Shown here piece after piece: positions 1 to 9,602 of a DNA stretch of 64,000 nucleotides (positions are counted from its first letter, which is position 1; each line of letters opens with the position of its first letter). The translations under genes were made by a program, and so were the position numbers. The notes below the pieces were generated by a model, which worked only from the letters and a program-made list of their open reading frames with translations, searched no databases and was not told the DNA's origin. The DNA is from Bacillota bacterium. Its GTDB lineage: Bacteria > Bacillota > Bacilli > Paenibacillales > NBRC-103111. The stretch lies in the NCBI GenBank assembly GCA_023386955.1, contig JAEWIS010000023.1, positions 310,001 to 374,000 on the forward strand, in the 5' to 3' direction.

Positions 1-603
1 CTTGTTATCTTACGGGCTCCACATGATGTATTTGCGTCAATGAAAAATTTCCGGCGACATGTGAGTGCGAATGTATTTCAAAAAAAGGATACGACATTTT
101 ACAAGGTTAGCAAATGGTACATTGAACAAAACGAAAATGTTTTTGAGCTGGATTCATGGGAACGTCGAGCGAATGAGGCTGTTAAAGCTGGAATTAATCA
201 ACTTGTAGAAAACGATTTTTTAGGTTGGCGCTTTTGGGCCAGCTTCTTGGGGCTCGGGTATTTAAATGGTGAGAATACTCGCCGTACTGTACTGCTACCG
301 AACATGAAGATACGACTACAAGATGTCTTTGCAACTACATTTGCAGATGCATTCGGATTTGGGGAACCGATTCCTGCAAGAGATTTTCTTGAGTGGCTAT
401 TTACGGTTGTTCCCGAAGCTATTGTACCAATTGGGGAGCAATTGCCACTAGCTTTGTCAAATGGTTTAAGAACTCTTCATGACCTTGGCAGTATAAAACT
501 TGAAACAAGAATGGACACATATAAAAATGCCCTTTACCATATTGATGGTGAAGAATATAATGGTTTTTCACATGTGATAGTAAAAGAGGTGATTTTAGAA
601 TGA
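1..603 (+). CDS. C-terminal part of an unrecognised protein, first gene of the ATPase operon
   Basis: The frame is open from base 1, so the gene starts outside the window and only its last 200 residues are seen. The first internal Met is at position 40. The part seen is soluble, with no membrane segment and no motif I recognise. Its stop overlaps the start of the ATPase gene by 4 bases (ATGA), so the two are almost certainly translated together. DpdG, a partner of DpdH in 7-deazaguanine DNA modification islands, sits in a similar place, but I cannot confirm that identity from this fragment. A role as a small partner of the ATPase in a DNA-defence complex is inference from position only. Confidence 0.75.
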   Translation, partial: LVILRAPHDVFASMKNFRRHVSANVFQKKDTTFYKVSKWYIEQNENVFELDSWERRANEAVKAGINQLVENDFLGWRFWASFLGLGYLNGENTRRTVLLPNMKIRLQDVFATTFADAFGFGEPIPARDFLEWLFTVVPEAIVPIGEQLPLALSNGLRTLHDLGSIKLETRMDTYKNALYHIDGEEYNGFSHVIVKEVILE

Positions 604-3600
604 ACTGGGAAAAATACCGTTTTGCTATGGAGCAGTATTCAATAAAAACTGACAATATGGCAAGTGAAGACTCTTATTTTATGGCTACTCACATGCCTTT
701 CTCTAATCTTGAGGTTATTCATGGTGGCCATGTGACAGCCCCTGATACTCTTATGAACGAAGAGGAAGTTTATAAAGAATTGGTATGGAACCCCGATAAT
801 GTACATCGTTTACTAATTGTGCGCGGCGATAATGGAACAGGAAAATCCCATCTAATTCGTTACCTCAAGGCCCGCTTTGAAAACGATGCAGATCGCTATA
901 ATTCTGAAACCGAGCAAATTATTTTCCTTCGTCGCTTAAATAATTCCATACGAGGAGCCTTTTCACAACTACTCGATCAAAAAGTTATTAAAGATCCTGA
1001 TGTTAAAGAAAAGCTTCAGAAATTTGTTGCATCAACAGATTCCAAAGATGAAGAAGCTTTTAAAACTGATATCTACCATGCATATGCTGCACTAGTTATG
1101 AATGACAAAGAGGGAGATATATATAAACCGGTAATTTGTAAAAATATTGCCCAATTTCTATATGACAGCCGCGTGCAAGAGCATTTGTTTCGTGAAGGAG
1201 GTGCAATTAGTCGATGCTATCAGTTCATCACTGGACCAAACGATAAGGTATTGAACGGTAATGTTGTGTTTAAAGAAGCAGATTTTACGTTAGACAGAAA
1301 AGCCTTAAAAGATATAGTGCATATGGGAAGTGCAGAAGCGAGAGACTTTGCGAACTCAATCAAAGTCGATAAAGATGAAGTTGCAAAGTTAGTAAGATAT
1401 CTTAATCGCTTTACACCTTTAGTTATACAGAAGTGTGCAGATATCTCCAGTGAAAGTGCAAAGACAGTATTTGAGCAACTTCGGCGCGAACTAAAAAAAC
1501 AAAGTAAGAATCTGACGTTGTTTATTGAGGATTTTACTGGATTCACAGGCATAGATTCGGAACTCATTACGGTCCTGTCTACGGAGCACGGTGGAATCTA
1601 CGAAGATCTTTGCCGCGTGACTGCAATTATTGGAATTACTGATGGTTATTACAACCAATTTAAGGACAATTTTAAGGATCGTGTAACATATCAAATTAAC
1701 GTAACAGAACGATCTTATGGTAATATAAACTTTCTTTCTGAAATGGCTGCTCGATATTTAAATACTATCTTCTGCGAGACTAATGATATCAGAAAATGGT
1801 TTACAGATGGTGCAAAGCATGCTGATTTGCCAATCAGCCTGTTTACTGCACCTTGCCCATGGGATATGGTGCATATTAACGAAAAGAAAGTAACGCTCTA
1901 TCCATTCAATCGTAAATCATTATCTGGACTCTATGACAAGTTATCAGTAAAGACACCACGAATGTTCCTTTTACAAATTAGGGATCAGCTAAAAGCTTAT
2001 TTTGATGGTAAGGAATACGGAGACAACTGGACATTTCCTTCAAGAACAACTCTTGAAGATAATATTCAAATGAAAAATGCCGCTCACAGTTCAAATATTG
2101 ACAGGCAAGATACACTCTCAACAAATGACAAAGTTCGTCTGAAGTGTGCTCTTGAGATTTGGGGTGATGGGTCAGGCCATCGTGTGCAGAAGCATGATGG
2201 TATCTATATAGGTGACACAAACAAGGAATTTTTTGAAGATATTGGACTTGGAGCTTTTACTGGGATTGGTGAAATTCGTAACGAAGATGAAACCGAATCT
2301 TCTGATGAGTCAGCAAAATCGAATGTTCAACACACAGAAAATCATGTTATTGCTGATCCCGCAGCATCACGCAGGCAACGGGATCTAAAAGCGCGTAGAG
2401 AAGATATTCAGAAGTGGCTTGAGAATGGTTCAGAGCTTCAATTTAGTCCAGACTACCGAAAATGGTTGTTAGGTTTTATTAAAGATGCGATTAATTGGCA
2501 AGCCGAAGGCATATCACCATACATAGCTGCATCAAAACTGCCAGACCAAAGTATAATTTTTATTGAAGGCCAGAGTGGCGGAGCATTGAAAGATAAAGCA
2601 TTACTCATTCTAGATAAATCCATAGAAACTAAGGATGTATTACTGGCTCTTTGTGAATATGAATATGCTGAAGGATGGCTATTTCCAACAGCAGCATATT
2701 TTCAACAGAAAGTACTAAATTGGTTAGAAAAGAATAGAACCAAAATTGTTTCTCGTGTGTTAGGGATTGAGCCTGGTAAAATGCATTTACCCATAATTGA
2801 ATGGTGTTTAGCAGTACAATATCTAAAAGCACAAATCCTTGGGATAAAAATTGATATGAGTTCGCCCTTAACAATAATTAAATCTTTGTTTATGTACCAT
2901 AATGATGCAGGTATACAAACAAGGGAGACGCAGGAATGGAGTGACGTCATTGAGTTTATTCGAAATGAGGAAGGGTATTTATCTAGCTGTTACAATCTTT
3001 TAAAATATTCTTCAAACACGCATATGGGGGCTATAAGTCAGAGACCTAGCTCCACACCTTTCTATAGGACCGAAGAATTGATGTTTGCTTTGCAAAAACT
3101 CACTAAGAGAGGATGGAATATTGAAGATGAGTTGCCGGAGGCATCAATGGGCAATACCCTTCTATCCACACCAGCTAGCATGCTTCGTAAGCTCTATCAA
3201 CGTGTTGGAGTCATTGTCTCATCAGAAGAACAGCATATTGCTATGGTTTGTGAGAAAATTAAAGGATATATAGGTGAATTAACTGTGGATAATTTGGTCA
3301 CTGTTATCAATTCGGTGAAAAATCTGTATATTACGTTTAATGCTAACAGTATTCCATATAGTAATACGTTAAAGAGCCGGTTTGACATCGCTCCTCTTGA
3401 AAAGGCTAAGAATATTATGAATGTTATTGAACAATGCACGTATGCTAAATCATTACCTACTTCCGTTGAGAAATTGGCTTTGTATTCATCAAATATAGGT
3501 AAAGAGCTATCAGATTTCTTGAAGGATTTGACTGATGTTGAACTTCTTGCTCATCAAGAGCAGGAAAAAGCCGAACGCGAGCTTCGTAACCTGAGTGGAG

Positions 3601-3686
3601 ATTTAGATGTTGATTCATTGGTTGCAGCTGGTATTGCCAGGTTGGAAGTCTTATACGATAACTTAGAAGAAATGGAGGTAATTTAA
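600..3686 (+). CDS. Large P-loop ATPase, DpdH-like, probable DNA-defence protein
   Basis: A 1028-residue soluble protein. Walker A is GDNGTGKS at residues 76-83, and a Walker B-like LTLFIEDF lies near residue 305. The start of the protein, with YFMATHMPF followed about 45 residues later by a P-loop and SHLIRYL, resembles DpdH, an ATPase of DNA-modification islands. This is from memory of the family, not from a search. The C-terminal 600 residues are helical with charged stretches. The gene overlaps its upstream neighbour by 4 bases and the next gene by 1 base, forming a three-gene operon just upstream of the dnd genes. It may be the restriction or interference partner of the phosphorothioate system, in place of DndFGH. 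That is inference; another possibility is a PbeABCD-type module. Confidence 0.7.
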   Translation: MNWEKYRFAMEQYSIKTDNMASEDSYFMATHMPFSNLEVIHGGHVTAPDTLMNEEEVYKELVWNPDNVHRLLIVRGDNGTGKSHLIRYLKARFENDADRYNSETEQIIFLRRLNNSIRGAFSQLLDQKVIKDPDVKEKLQKFVASTDSKDEEAFKTDIYHAYAALVMNDKEGDIYKPVICKNIAQFLYDSRVQEHLFREGGAISRCYQFITGPNDKVLNGNVVFKEADFTLDRKALKDIVHMGSAEARDFANSIKVDKDEVAKLVRYLNRFTPLVIQKCADISSESAKTVFEQLRRELKKQSKNLTLFIEDFTGFTGIDSELITVLSTEHGGIYEDLCRVTAIIGITDGYYNQFKDNFKDRVTYQINVTERSYGNINFLSEMAARYLNTIFCETNDIRKWFTDGAKHADLPISLFTAPCPWDMVHINEKKVTLYPFNRKSLSGLYDKLSVKTPRMFLLQIRDQLKAYFDGKEYGDNWTFPSRTTLEDNIQMKNAAHSSNIDRQDTLSTNDKVRLKCALEIWGDGSGHRVQKHDGIYIGDTNKEFFEDIGLGAFTGIGEIRNEDETESSDESAKSNVQHTENHVIADPAASRRQRDLKARREDIQKWLENGSELQFSPDYRKWLLGFIKDAINWQAEGISPYIAASKLPDQSIIFIEGQSGGALKDKALLILDKSIETKDVLLALCEYEYAEGWLFPTAAYFQQKVLNWLEKNRTKIVSRVLGIEPGKMHLPIIEWCLAVQYLKAQILGIKIDMSSPLTIIKSLFMYHNDAGIQTRETQEWSDVIEFIRNEEGYLSSCYNLLKYSSNTHMGAISQRPSSTPFYRTEELMFALQKLTKRGWNIEDELPEASMGNTLLSTPASMLRKLYQRVGVIVSSEEQHIAMVCEKIKGYIGELTVDNLVTVINSVKNLYITFNANSIPYSNTLKSRFDIAPLEKAKNIMNVIEQCTYAKSLPTSVEKLALYSSNIGKELSDFLKDLTDVELLAHQEQEKAERELRNLSGDLDVDSLVAAGIARLEVLYDNLEEMEVI

Positions 3687-4348
3687 TGTTGAAAGATGTT
3701 ATTTCAACGAGCATAACTACTATAGAAAATAAGAAGAACGCTCAAAGTCAACATCTTTCTTTGGAAAACTATTGCAAAGCTTTGAGCTTGCTAAGCCAAG
3801 TAACGGGGCAACTCTCAGTAATTATCGAGTGTATGAATGCTATCAAGCAGATGGGCATAAGCAATGCACCGATACTCTCTAGCGAGATGCGTGATAAACT
3901 ACTTGATTCAATACAAGCTTTGGGAACGGCGACAAAAGAGTATACCCTAACTAAAGAGAGCATTCAGATTTTAGAAGCACAAATAAAAATGACAAAAAAT
4001 GAAATGGAGTCTCAATGGAAGATAGTCGCCAGTAAGTATGCTGCGGGTACATCAGGGTACTTGTACATTCTTGGTGGTTTAACCGCTGAACCCAAAAAAG
4101 CAGAAAAAATAAGTAATGATATTAATGATGCAATAAAAATTTCCCCATCAAAAGCAACTATGACAACATTTATCGATAATGTGGCTACCGCTCGAAAATT
4201 GATTAACAGCTTTGCGCTTGTCCCGGAGATTGAAGAATTTCTCACAAAGATCAAGTTACAACAGGCTACAATTGAAGACTTAACACCCAAAGTCATGCTA
4301 TGGCTCAAGGAAAACAATTTAACTCGAAAATTAAATATTAATTTTTGA
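3686..4348 (+). CDS. Unrecognised helical protein, third gene of the ATPase operon
   Basis: This 220-residue protein is predicted soluble and mostly helical, with a heptad-like stretch around residues 65-115 (KEYTLTKESIQILEAQIKM region) that could be a coiled coil. I recognise no catalytic motif. The start overlaps the stop of the ATPase gene by one base and is preceded by GGAGG (GGAGGTAATTT), so it is translated with the ATPase. A structural or regulatory subunit of the same complex is the most likely role, but this rests only on gene order. It is the last gene of the operon: a hairpin and then a clear terminator follow before the dnd promoter. Confidence 0.7.
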   Translation: MLKDVISTSITTIENKKNAQSQHLSLENYCKALSLLSQVTGQLSVIIECMNAIKQMGISNAPILSSEMRDKLLDSIQALGTATKEYTLTKESIQILEAQIKMTKNEMESQWKIVASKYAAGTSGYLYILGGLTAEPKKAEKISNDINDAIKISPSKATMTTFIDNVATARKLINSFALVPEIEEFLTKIKLQQATIEDLTPKVMLWLKENNLTRKLNINF

Positions 4349-4377
4349 TATTTTAAACAAGAGGTATCCTTAGATGC

Positions 4378-4415
4378 AAAATGGGCTCATCTTTAACCAT
4401 AGATGGGTCCATTTT
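4378..4415 (+). other. Imperfect hairpin after the ATPase operon
   Basis: AAAATGG pairs with CCATTTT, and inside it CATCT pairs with AGATG. No T-run follows, so it is a weak terminator at best. It could be an mRNA 3' end or a protein binding site. Confidence 0.4.
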
Positions 4416-4520
4416 GATTGCAAATGCTTTAATAACCGATATATAGATGTGCGCTCTCTTAAGGTAAAAAGAGATTTGCTTAATTACTTTATTATTTAAA
4501 TTAATGTCTATATTTATCTA

Positions 4521-4547
4521 AAAAGGTCGTTGACGAACGACCTTTTT
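4521..4547 (+). terminator. Rho-independent terminator between the ATPase operon and the dnd operon
   Basis: AAAAGGTCGT pairs with ACGACCTTTT around a short TGACGA loop and runs into a T-tract. It separates the two defence operons transcriptionally. Confidence 0.85.
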
Positions 4548-4548
4548 G

Positions 4549-4577
4549 TTGATCTTCAATGTGATTTGACGTATTAT
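4549..4577 (+). promoter_or_regulatory. SigmaA-type promoter of the dnd operon
   Basis: TTGATC (-35) and TATTAT (-10) are separated by exactly 17 bases. They lie directly downstream of the terminator and about 60 bases upstream of dndB. No operator is obvious next to it. Confidence 0.65.
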
Positions 4578-4636
4578 TAACACAAGAAACAAACTTCCAA
4601 CTTTGAAAATGCACACTTCCATTTGAAGGAGGAGAC

Positions 4637-5710
4637 GTGTTGCAACAATTTTATACCTTTCAAACCATAAGAGGAATACAAGCCGGACGAGAATACTATG
4701 TAACGATGTGCCCTCTTCGACTTGTTCCGCGGCTATTTCAATTTGATGATGAAGATTTGGATCCAAGCTTAAGATCTCAGAGAATTCTTAACAAAGCGAG
4801 AATTCCAATGATTGCTGAGTATCTGGTTAACAATCCGATGAATTATGTTTTCTCGGCAATCACCGCTTCGGTGGACGCCCATGTAGAATACAGACCTATT
4901 GATGAAGATAATTATAATATGGGTTTACTTCAAATCCCCATGTCAGCACGGTTTATTGTGAATGATGGCCAGCATCGTAGGGCTGCGATCGAAGCTGCAT
5001 TAAAACAAAATTCCAATTTAGGCAAAGAGACAATTGGAGTAGTCTTATTTATTGATGAAGGTTTAAAACGTTCGCAACAAATGTTCGCGGATCTAAACCG
5101 TTACTCTGTTCGGTCAACGAATTCTCTTAATATTCTTTACGATAATCGGGACCCCTTAGCGGATGTTGCTAGACAACTGAGCTTCGAGGTACCCGTTTTT
5201 AATGGACTGACTGAATTAGAAAAGACAACTATTTCAAATAGATCGAAAAAGTTGTTTACTCTGAGCAGTATCTATAAAGCTACATTAGAATTGCTGGGAG
5301 AAGATAATAGTGCTTCCTTATCTGATCAAAAGGATATCGCTTATAATTATTGGCTTGAAATAAGCACTTATTTAAAGGAATGGACTGCAGTAAAAGAAGA
5401 GAAAATTACCGCTGCTCAGTTAAGGAAGGATTGTCTAAATGCTCATGCAATTACCTTAATAGCCTTGGGCAAAGTGGGGCACTATTTGCTACATAAATAT
5501 CCACTAGACTGGAAAAGTCATCTGGAGAGAATAAGTTATATTGATTGGAATCGAAAAAATAAGCGATGGGAGGGACGTGTAACCATCGGTGGGAAGATAT
5601 CATTTTCAAGAAATAATTTACTTCTTTTAACCAATGAATTTAAAAACATATTAAACCTTCCTTTGTCTGAGGAGGAAGTAAAGGCAGAGAAAGCTTGGTT
5701 AAATGATTAG
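4637..5710 (+). CDS. dndB: DndB, DGQHR-domain regulator of DNA phosphorothioation
   Basis: This 357-residue protein carries FIVNDGQHRRAAIEA near residue 107, the DGQHR motif that names the DndB family. In known systems DndB is not needed for sulfur insertion; it represses the dnd operon and tunes modification, with ATPase activity that depends on the DGQHR region. Here it is the first gene of the dnd operon, on the same strand as dndC and 12 bases upstream of it. AAGGAGGA at 4627 serves a GTG at 4637 or, with better spacing, a TTG at 4640. Length is close to the family norm. Confidence 0.92.
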   Translation: MLQQFYTFQTIRGIQAGREYYVTMCPLRLVPRLFQFDDEDLDPSLRSQRILNKARIPMIAEYLVNNPMNYVFSAITASVDAHVEYRPIDEDNYNMGLLQIPMSARFIVNDGQHRRAAIEAALKQNSNLGKETIGVVLFIDEGLKRSQQMFADLNRYSVRSTNSLNILYDNRDPLADVARQLSFEVPVFNGLTELEKTTISNRSKKLFTLSSIYKATLELLGEDNSASLSDQKDIAYNYWLEISTYLKEWTAVKEEKITAAQLRKDCLNAHAITLIALGKVGHYLLHKYPLDWKSHLERISYIDWNRKNKRWEGRVTIGGKISFSRNNLLLLTNEFKNILNLPLSEEEVKAEKAWLND

Positions 5711-5722
5711 GAGTGGTGAGAA

Positions 5723-7210
5723 ATGTCCAAGATCAGTAGAGATCAATTACAAGAGCTCGCGGAGAGAATACAACACTTGTATTTATCCGATCATATACCC
5801 TGGGTTTTAGGTTATAGCGGAGGTAAAGATTCAACAGCCACTCTTCAACTTGTTTGGAACGCTATTTCGAATCTCCCAAAGGATAGGCAGCAACACAAGC
5901 AAATTTATGTTATAAGTACAGATACCTTGGTTGAGCAGCCAATAGTAGCAGCTTGGGTTAAACGATCACTTCGCCTGATGAGACAAGCTAGTATAGAACA
6001 GAAACTCCCTTTTCATGTGGAGCCGTTAACACCGACTATAGAAAATTCATTTTGGGTTAATTTGATTGGCCGCGGCTATCCTGCTCCACGTGCTGGCTTT
6101 CGTTGGTGTACGAGTAGATTGAAGATTGACCCATCAAATCGCTTTATCACAAAATTAACAAAGCGGTATGGAGAAACTATTCTCGTATTGGGAACTAGGA
6201 AAGCAGAAAGCGTAAGTAGAGCGGCAACCATGAACTATTATGAAAAAAGTAGAATTAGAGAATGGTTGAGCCCTAACGGAAGCTTAATGAATTCTTGGGT
6301 ATTCTCTCCAATTGAAGACTGGACAAGTAATGATGTATGGATGTATCTAATGCAAGTTAAAAATCCATGGGGCTTGGATAATAAAGAACTAATGACTATG
6401 TATCGTGAAGCTACTAATGATAATGAGTGCCCATTGGTTGTTGATACTACAACACCAAGTTGTGGAAATAGTAGATTTGGATGTTGGGTATGTACATTAG
6501 TATCGGCGGACAAATCCATGGAAGCTATGATTCAAAATGATGAAGAAAACATATGGATGTCTCCTCTGCTAGATTTTAGGAATGAATTAGGTAAGTTGAA
6601 TGAGCGTGGACGCATAGATGATCATGAACATCGTGATTTTAGAAGAATGAACGGATCTATTAAGATGTATCAAAAACTGGATAAGACTATTCCTGGTCCT
6701 TATACTAAATCTTATCGTGAGTACTTACTTAAGCGTTTGTTAGAGGTTCAAGTAAAAGTTAAGGAGCTAATGCCTTCTACAATGGCCGAGTTCGAGCTAA
6801 TTAGCATTGATGAACTGCGCTTAATTCGGAAAATATGGGTTAAGGACAAGCTAGAATTCGACGATGCATTACCTAGAATTTATGAGAAAACTATTTATAA
6901 GCCATGGGTAGATAGCAATAGATTTACTTCTTTTGGCGAAGAAGAATGGAACATATTGAGTGAAATAACTGGGAATAATCCTATCGCTTTAGATTTGCAT
7001 GCCTCACTTTTAATGCTAGAAGAAAATCATAGTATTCTAAATGGCAAGAGAAGCATTATTAGCGAAATGGAAAGTCATATACGAAGATGTTTTTATGAAA
7101 ATGAGTCAGACGCATTCTTATTTAAGAAGAGACAAACTGAATTAAGAGGGCTTAGCTCAGATGATTTAGAAGACCTATTAAGTGATGAGATTGGAATAGA
7201 GGAAATATGA
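5723..7210 (+). CDS. dndC: DndC, PP-loop ATPase / iron-sulfur sulfurtransferase
   Basis: This 495-residue member of the PAPS-reductase-like family has the PP-loop motif SGGKDST at residues 32-38. A cysteine near residue 129 (RWCTS) and a later cluster at about 247, 254 and 257 (SCGNSRFGCWVC) fit the four ligands of the 4Fe-4S cluster. In known Dnd systems DndC activates the DNA backbone with ATP and passes on sulfur supplied by the cysteine desulfurase DndA. The start has a good GGAGTGGTGAG site. The stop overlaps the dndD start by 4 bases. Confidence 0.95.
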   Translation: MSKISRDQLQELAERIQHLYLSDHIPWVLGYSGGKDSTATLQLVWNAISNLPKDRQQHKQIYVISTDTLVEQPIVAAWVKRSLRLMRQASIEQKLPFHVEPLTPTIENSFWVNLIGRGYPAPRAGFRWCTSRLKIDPSNRFITKLTKRYGETILVLGTRKAESVSRAATMNYYEKSRIREWLSPNGSLMNSWVFSPIEDWTSNDVWMYLMQVKNPWGLDNKELMTMYREATNDNECPLVVDTTTPSCGNSRFGCWVCTLVSADKSMEAMIQNDEENIWMSPLLDFRNELGKLNERGRIDDHEHRDFRRMNGSIKMYQKLDKTIPGPYTKSYREYLLKRLLEVQVKVKELMPSTMAEFELISIDELRLIRKIWVKDKLEFDDALPRIYEKTIYKPWVDSNRFTSFGEEEWNILSEITGNNPIALDLHASLLMLEENHSILNGKRSIISEMESHIRRCFYENESDAFLFKKRQTELRGLSSDDLEDLLSDEIGIEEI

Positions 7211-9204
7211 GAATCAATTACCTTAAGTTGAACAATTTTGGTGTTTATTCAGGAGAGCAAACCATCACTTTTTTTTCAGATGGTTCGCATAAATCCCATA
7301 ACAATATTACCCTCATTGGTGGTATGAATGGTCGAGGAAAAACGAGTATCCTAGAAGCGGTTCTGTTAGTGTTATATGGAAGTCGATCTCCTAGAATACA
7401 AATTGGGCAACAAAGCTATTCATCTTATTTAAAAGATGCGATTCATGGGCGGGGCCATTTAGGTAGCGAAAGTTGGATTGAAATGGGGATAGACTTTCCT
7501 TTTGAAGAGAGGGTTATGCCTATAGTCATTAGACGTTCCTGGCGAATAAAAAATGTGAGGGTAACGGATAAGCTAGAAATAAGTCATGATGGTATCATAG
7601 ATTCATATTTTGCAGAAAATTGGGATTCATTTATTGAAGGGATTATTCCGGCTGCTATTTCTGAATTATTTTTCTTTGATGGAGAGAGGATAATCGCACT
7701 AGCAGAATCAGACGAGACGATAGATTCTTTGCAGCGCGCAATGCGTTCATTATTAGGGATTGAAACAGTTGATCTTTTGATAAAAGATTTGAAGCTTGTT
7801 ATTCGAAAAAATCAACAGAAGTCCATAAATTCTATTGAAAACAATCGCCTTGAGAAATTACAAAAACAGGGAGATTTGCTTCAGAAAAAAGAGGCAAGAT
7901 TACTTCAAGAAAAGGCACATTTTCAAAGCCTTATAAATCGATTAGAATCAAAAAACAAACTGTTAGATTCTACTTACCTCCAAATTGGTGGTAGTTTGAT
8001 TGAGGGTCGTAAAAAAAACGAGAGTCGTAGGAATGAGTTAATTAATAGCCTAACTGAGCAGAAGATTGCTTTTAACCTTGTTGCGGCGAGTTCCCTTCCG
8101 TTTGAATTGGTTCGTGAGAAAATTGTTGGAATAAACAAGACTTTGCAAAAAGATCGATCCATTGAAGATGCTAGAGCAGCCTTACCTATTATTAATGATA
8201 TGGTCGAAGACATAAAGATGAAATTAAGGAATAGTGCGGAAAATTTAAGTGTTGTTGATTTGATTGATACAATTCTTTTGAATAAAAAAAGAGAGATTGA
8301 ATATAATGCAAAACAAAAACCGGTATTTCCATTAATTAAGCCAGAATTTATGAGTGAGTTATTAGAGTTACAGTTACCCTCGGATATTATGAATGCAAAG
8401 AATTCAATTGCGAAATATGAAGAACTTGAGTATGAACTTGAGCAACTTGAAAGAACTACGATTCAAGACATCGACAAAGATGAACTTGACAAGATAACAA
8501 AAGAACGCGCTACTAATATTTCAGAATTAAGAATTTTGTATCAGAAATTACATGCGTCCGAACACGAGTTAACATCAATAATCGCAAAACAAAAAAAAAT
8601 CGAGTCTGAAATTCTCAAAATTGGTATTGGAATGGCAGATGAAGAAGAAGCGGGACGAATTATTAAATATGCTTCTCAATTACAAGAAAGTATGAAACTG
8701 TTCAGAGAGCGAATTACGGCTCAAAAAATTTCGAAATTATCTAAGCATATCTTTGAATCCTTTCAATTATTAAGTAATAAAAATGAATTGATTAAAAAGA
8801 TAGTAGTCGATGTTAATACATTGAAGATAAGCTTGTATGGAAATGACGATTTAGAGTTGCCTAAATCAAAGCTTTCAAGTGGAGAGCGGCAAATGTTAGC
8901 CCTAGCTATTCTTTGGGGATTAGGAAAAGCCTCTGGAAAGACCCTACCTATAATCATTGATACACCAATGGGACGGTTAGATTCAGCACATAGGTTGCAT
9001 TTTGTAGAGAAGTACTTGCCAAATGCAAGTCATCAAGTGATCGTACTCTCCACTGACACGGAAATTGAGGGTCAATATTACGAAATATTAAAGGAAAATA
9101 TTGAGGTAGAATATCATTTAATTTATGATGAGGAAAAACAGGCGACAACTATTAATCCGGGATATTTCCCCAATCTAATAACGTTTATGGAGATTAACCC
9201 ATGA
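7207..9204 (+). CDS. dndD: DndD, SMC/Rad50-like ATPase of DNA phosphorothioation
   Basis: A 665-residue ABC-type ATPase. Walker A is GGMNGRGKTS at residues 38-47. A coiled-coil region occupies roughly residues 200-500. The ABC signature LSSGERQM is near residue 556 and Walker B IIIDTPMGRLDS near 581. The FFFDGER stretch near 158 is typical of DndD. The family is thought to use ATP for opening or nicking DNA during sulfur insertion. The gene overlaps dndC by 4 bases at its start and dndE by 4 bases at its end, so stoichiometric co-translation is likely. Confidence 0.95.
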   Translation: MRINYLKLNNFGVYSGEQTITFFSDGSHKSHNNITLIGGMNGRGKTSILEAVLLVLYGSRSPRIQIGQQSYSSYLKDAIHGRGHLGSESWIEMGIDFPFEERVMPIVIRRSWRIKNVRVTDKLEISHDGIIDSYFAENWDSFIEGIIPAAISELFFFDGERIIALAESDETIDSLQRAMRSLLGIETVDLLIKDLKLVIRKNQQKSINSIENNRLEKLQKQGDLLQKKEARLLQEKAHFQSLINRLESKNKLLDSTYLQIGGSLIEGRKKNESRRNELINSLTEQKIAFNLVAASSLPFELVREKIVGINKTLQKDRSIEDARAALPIINDMVEDIKMKLRNSAENLSVVDLIDTILLNKKREIEYNAKQKPVFPLIKPEFMSELLELQLPSDIMNAKNSIAKYEELEYELEQLERTTIQDIDKDELDKITKERATNISELRILYQKLHASEHELTSIIAKQKKIESEILKIGIGMADEEEAGRIIKYASQLQESMKLFRERITAQKISKLSKHIFESFQLLSNKNELIKKIVVDVNTLKISLYGNDDLELPKSKLSSGERQMLALAILWGLGKASGKTLPIIIDTPMGRLDSAHRLHFVEKYLPNASHQVIVLSTDTEIEGQYYEILKENIEVEYHLIYDEEKQATTINPGYFPNLITFMEINP

Positions 9205-9587
9205 TTGTTAAACAAATTAGGCTTTCCAGCAAAGCTAAAGAACAGCTAATCCGATTAAAAGCAAAAACTGGCATCCAACAATGGAATATACTTTGTCGAT
9301 GGGGATTATGTCTTTCACTTAGTGAACCAACACCTCCTACGAACATTGATTATCCAGCAGATAGTAATGTTGAAATGTCTTGGCAGGTTTTTGGTGGAGA
9401 ATTTCAGGATTTAATTGAAGCTTTAGTTATTCAAAGATGCATTGATGATGGTTTGGAATGTAACGAAATGATGTATGCAAAGCAGTTTCGACTTCACTTG
9501 CACCGCGGCATTAGTTACTTATCCGGTACAAACTACATTAAAAGCCCAATTGATTTGTTAAACGTTGCTCTTGAGAAGGTTCATTAA
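9201..9587 (+). CDS. dndE: DndE, small DNA-binding component of DNA phosphorothioation
   Basis: This 128-residue protein opens with a helix-rich segment, KQIRLSSKAKEQLIRLKAKT, and then WNILCRWGLCLSL, the pattern of DndE. In known systems DndE binds nicked double-stranded DNA and works with DndC and DndD. It has basic residues along the first helix suited to DNA contact. The start overlaps the end of dndD by 4 bases, and dndA follows after 15 bases. Length matches the family. Confidence 0.93.
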   Translation: MIVKQIRLSSKAKEQLIRLKAKTGIQQWNILCRWGLCLSLSEPTPPTNIDYPADSNVEMSWQVFGGEFQDLIEALVIQRCIDDGLECNEMMYAKQFRLHLHRGISYLSGTNYIKSPIDLLNVALEKVH

Positions 9588-9602
9588 GAGTGGAGGAACC
9601 GA

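Noticed and set aside
600..4348. DndF, DndG and DndH
   Set aside because: Gene lengths and motifs do not fit: one 1028-residue ATPase with a 220-residue partner is not the DndFGH layout.
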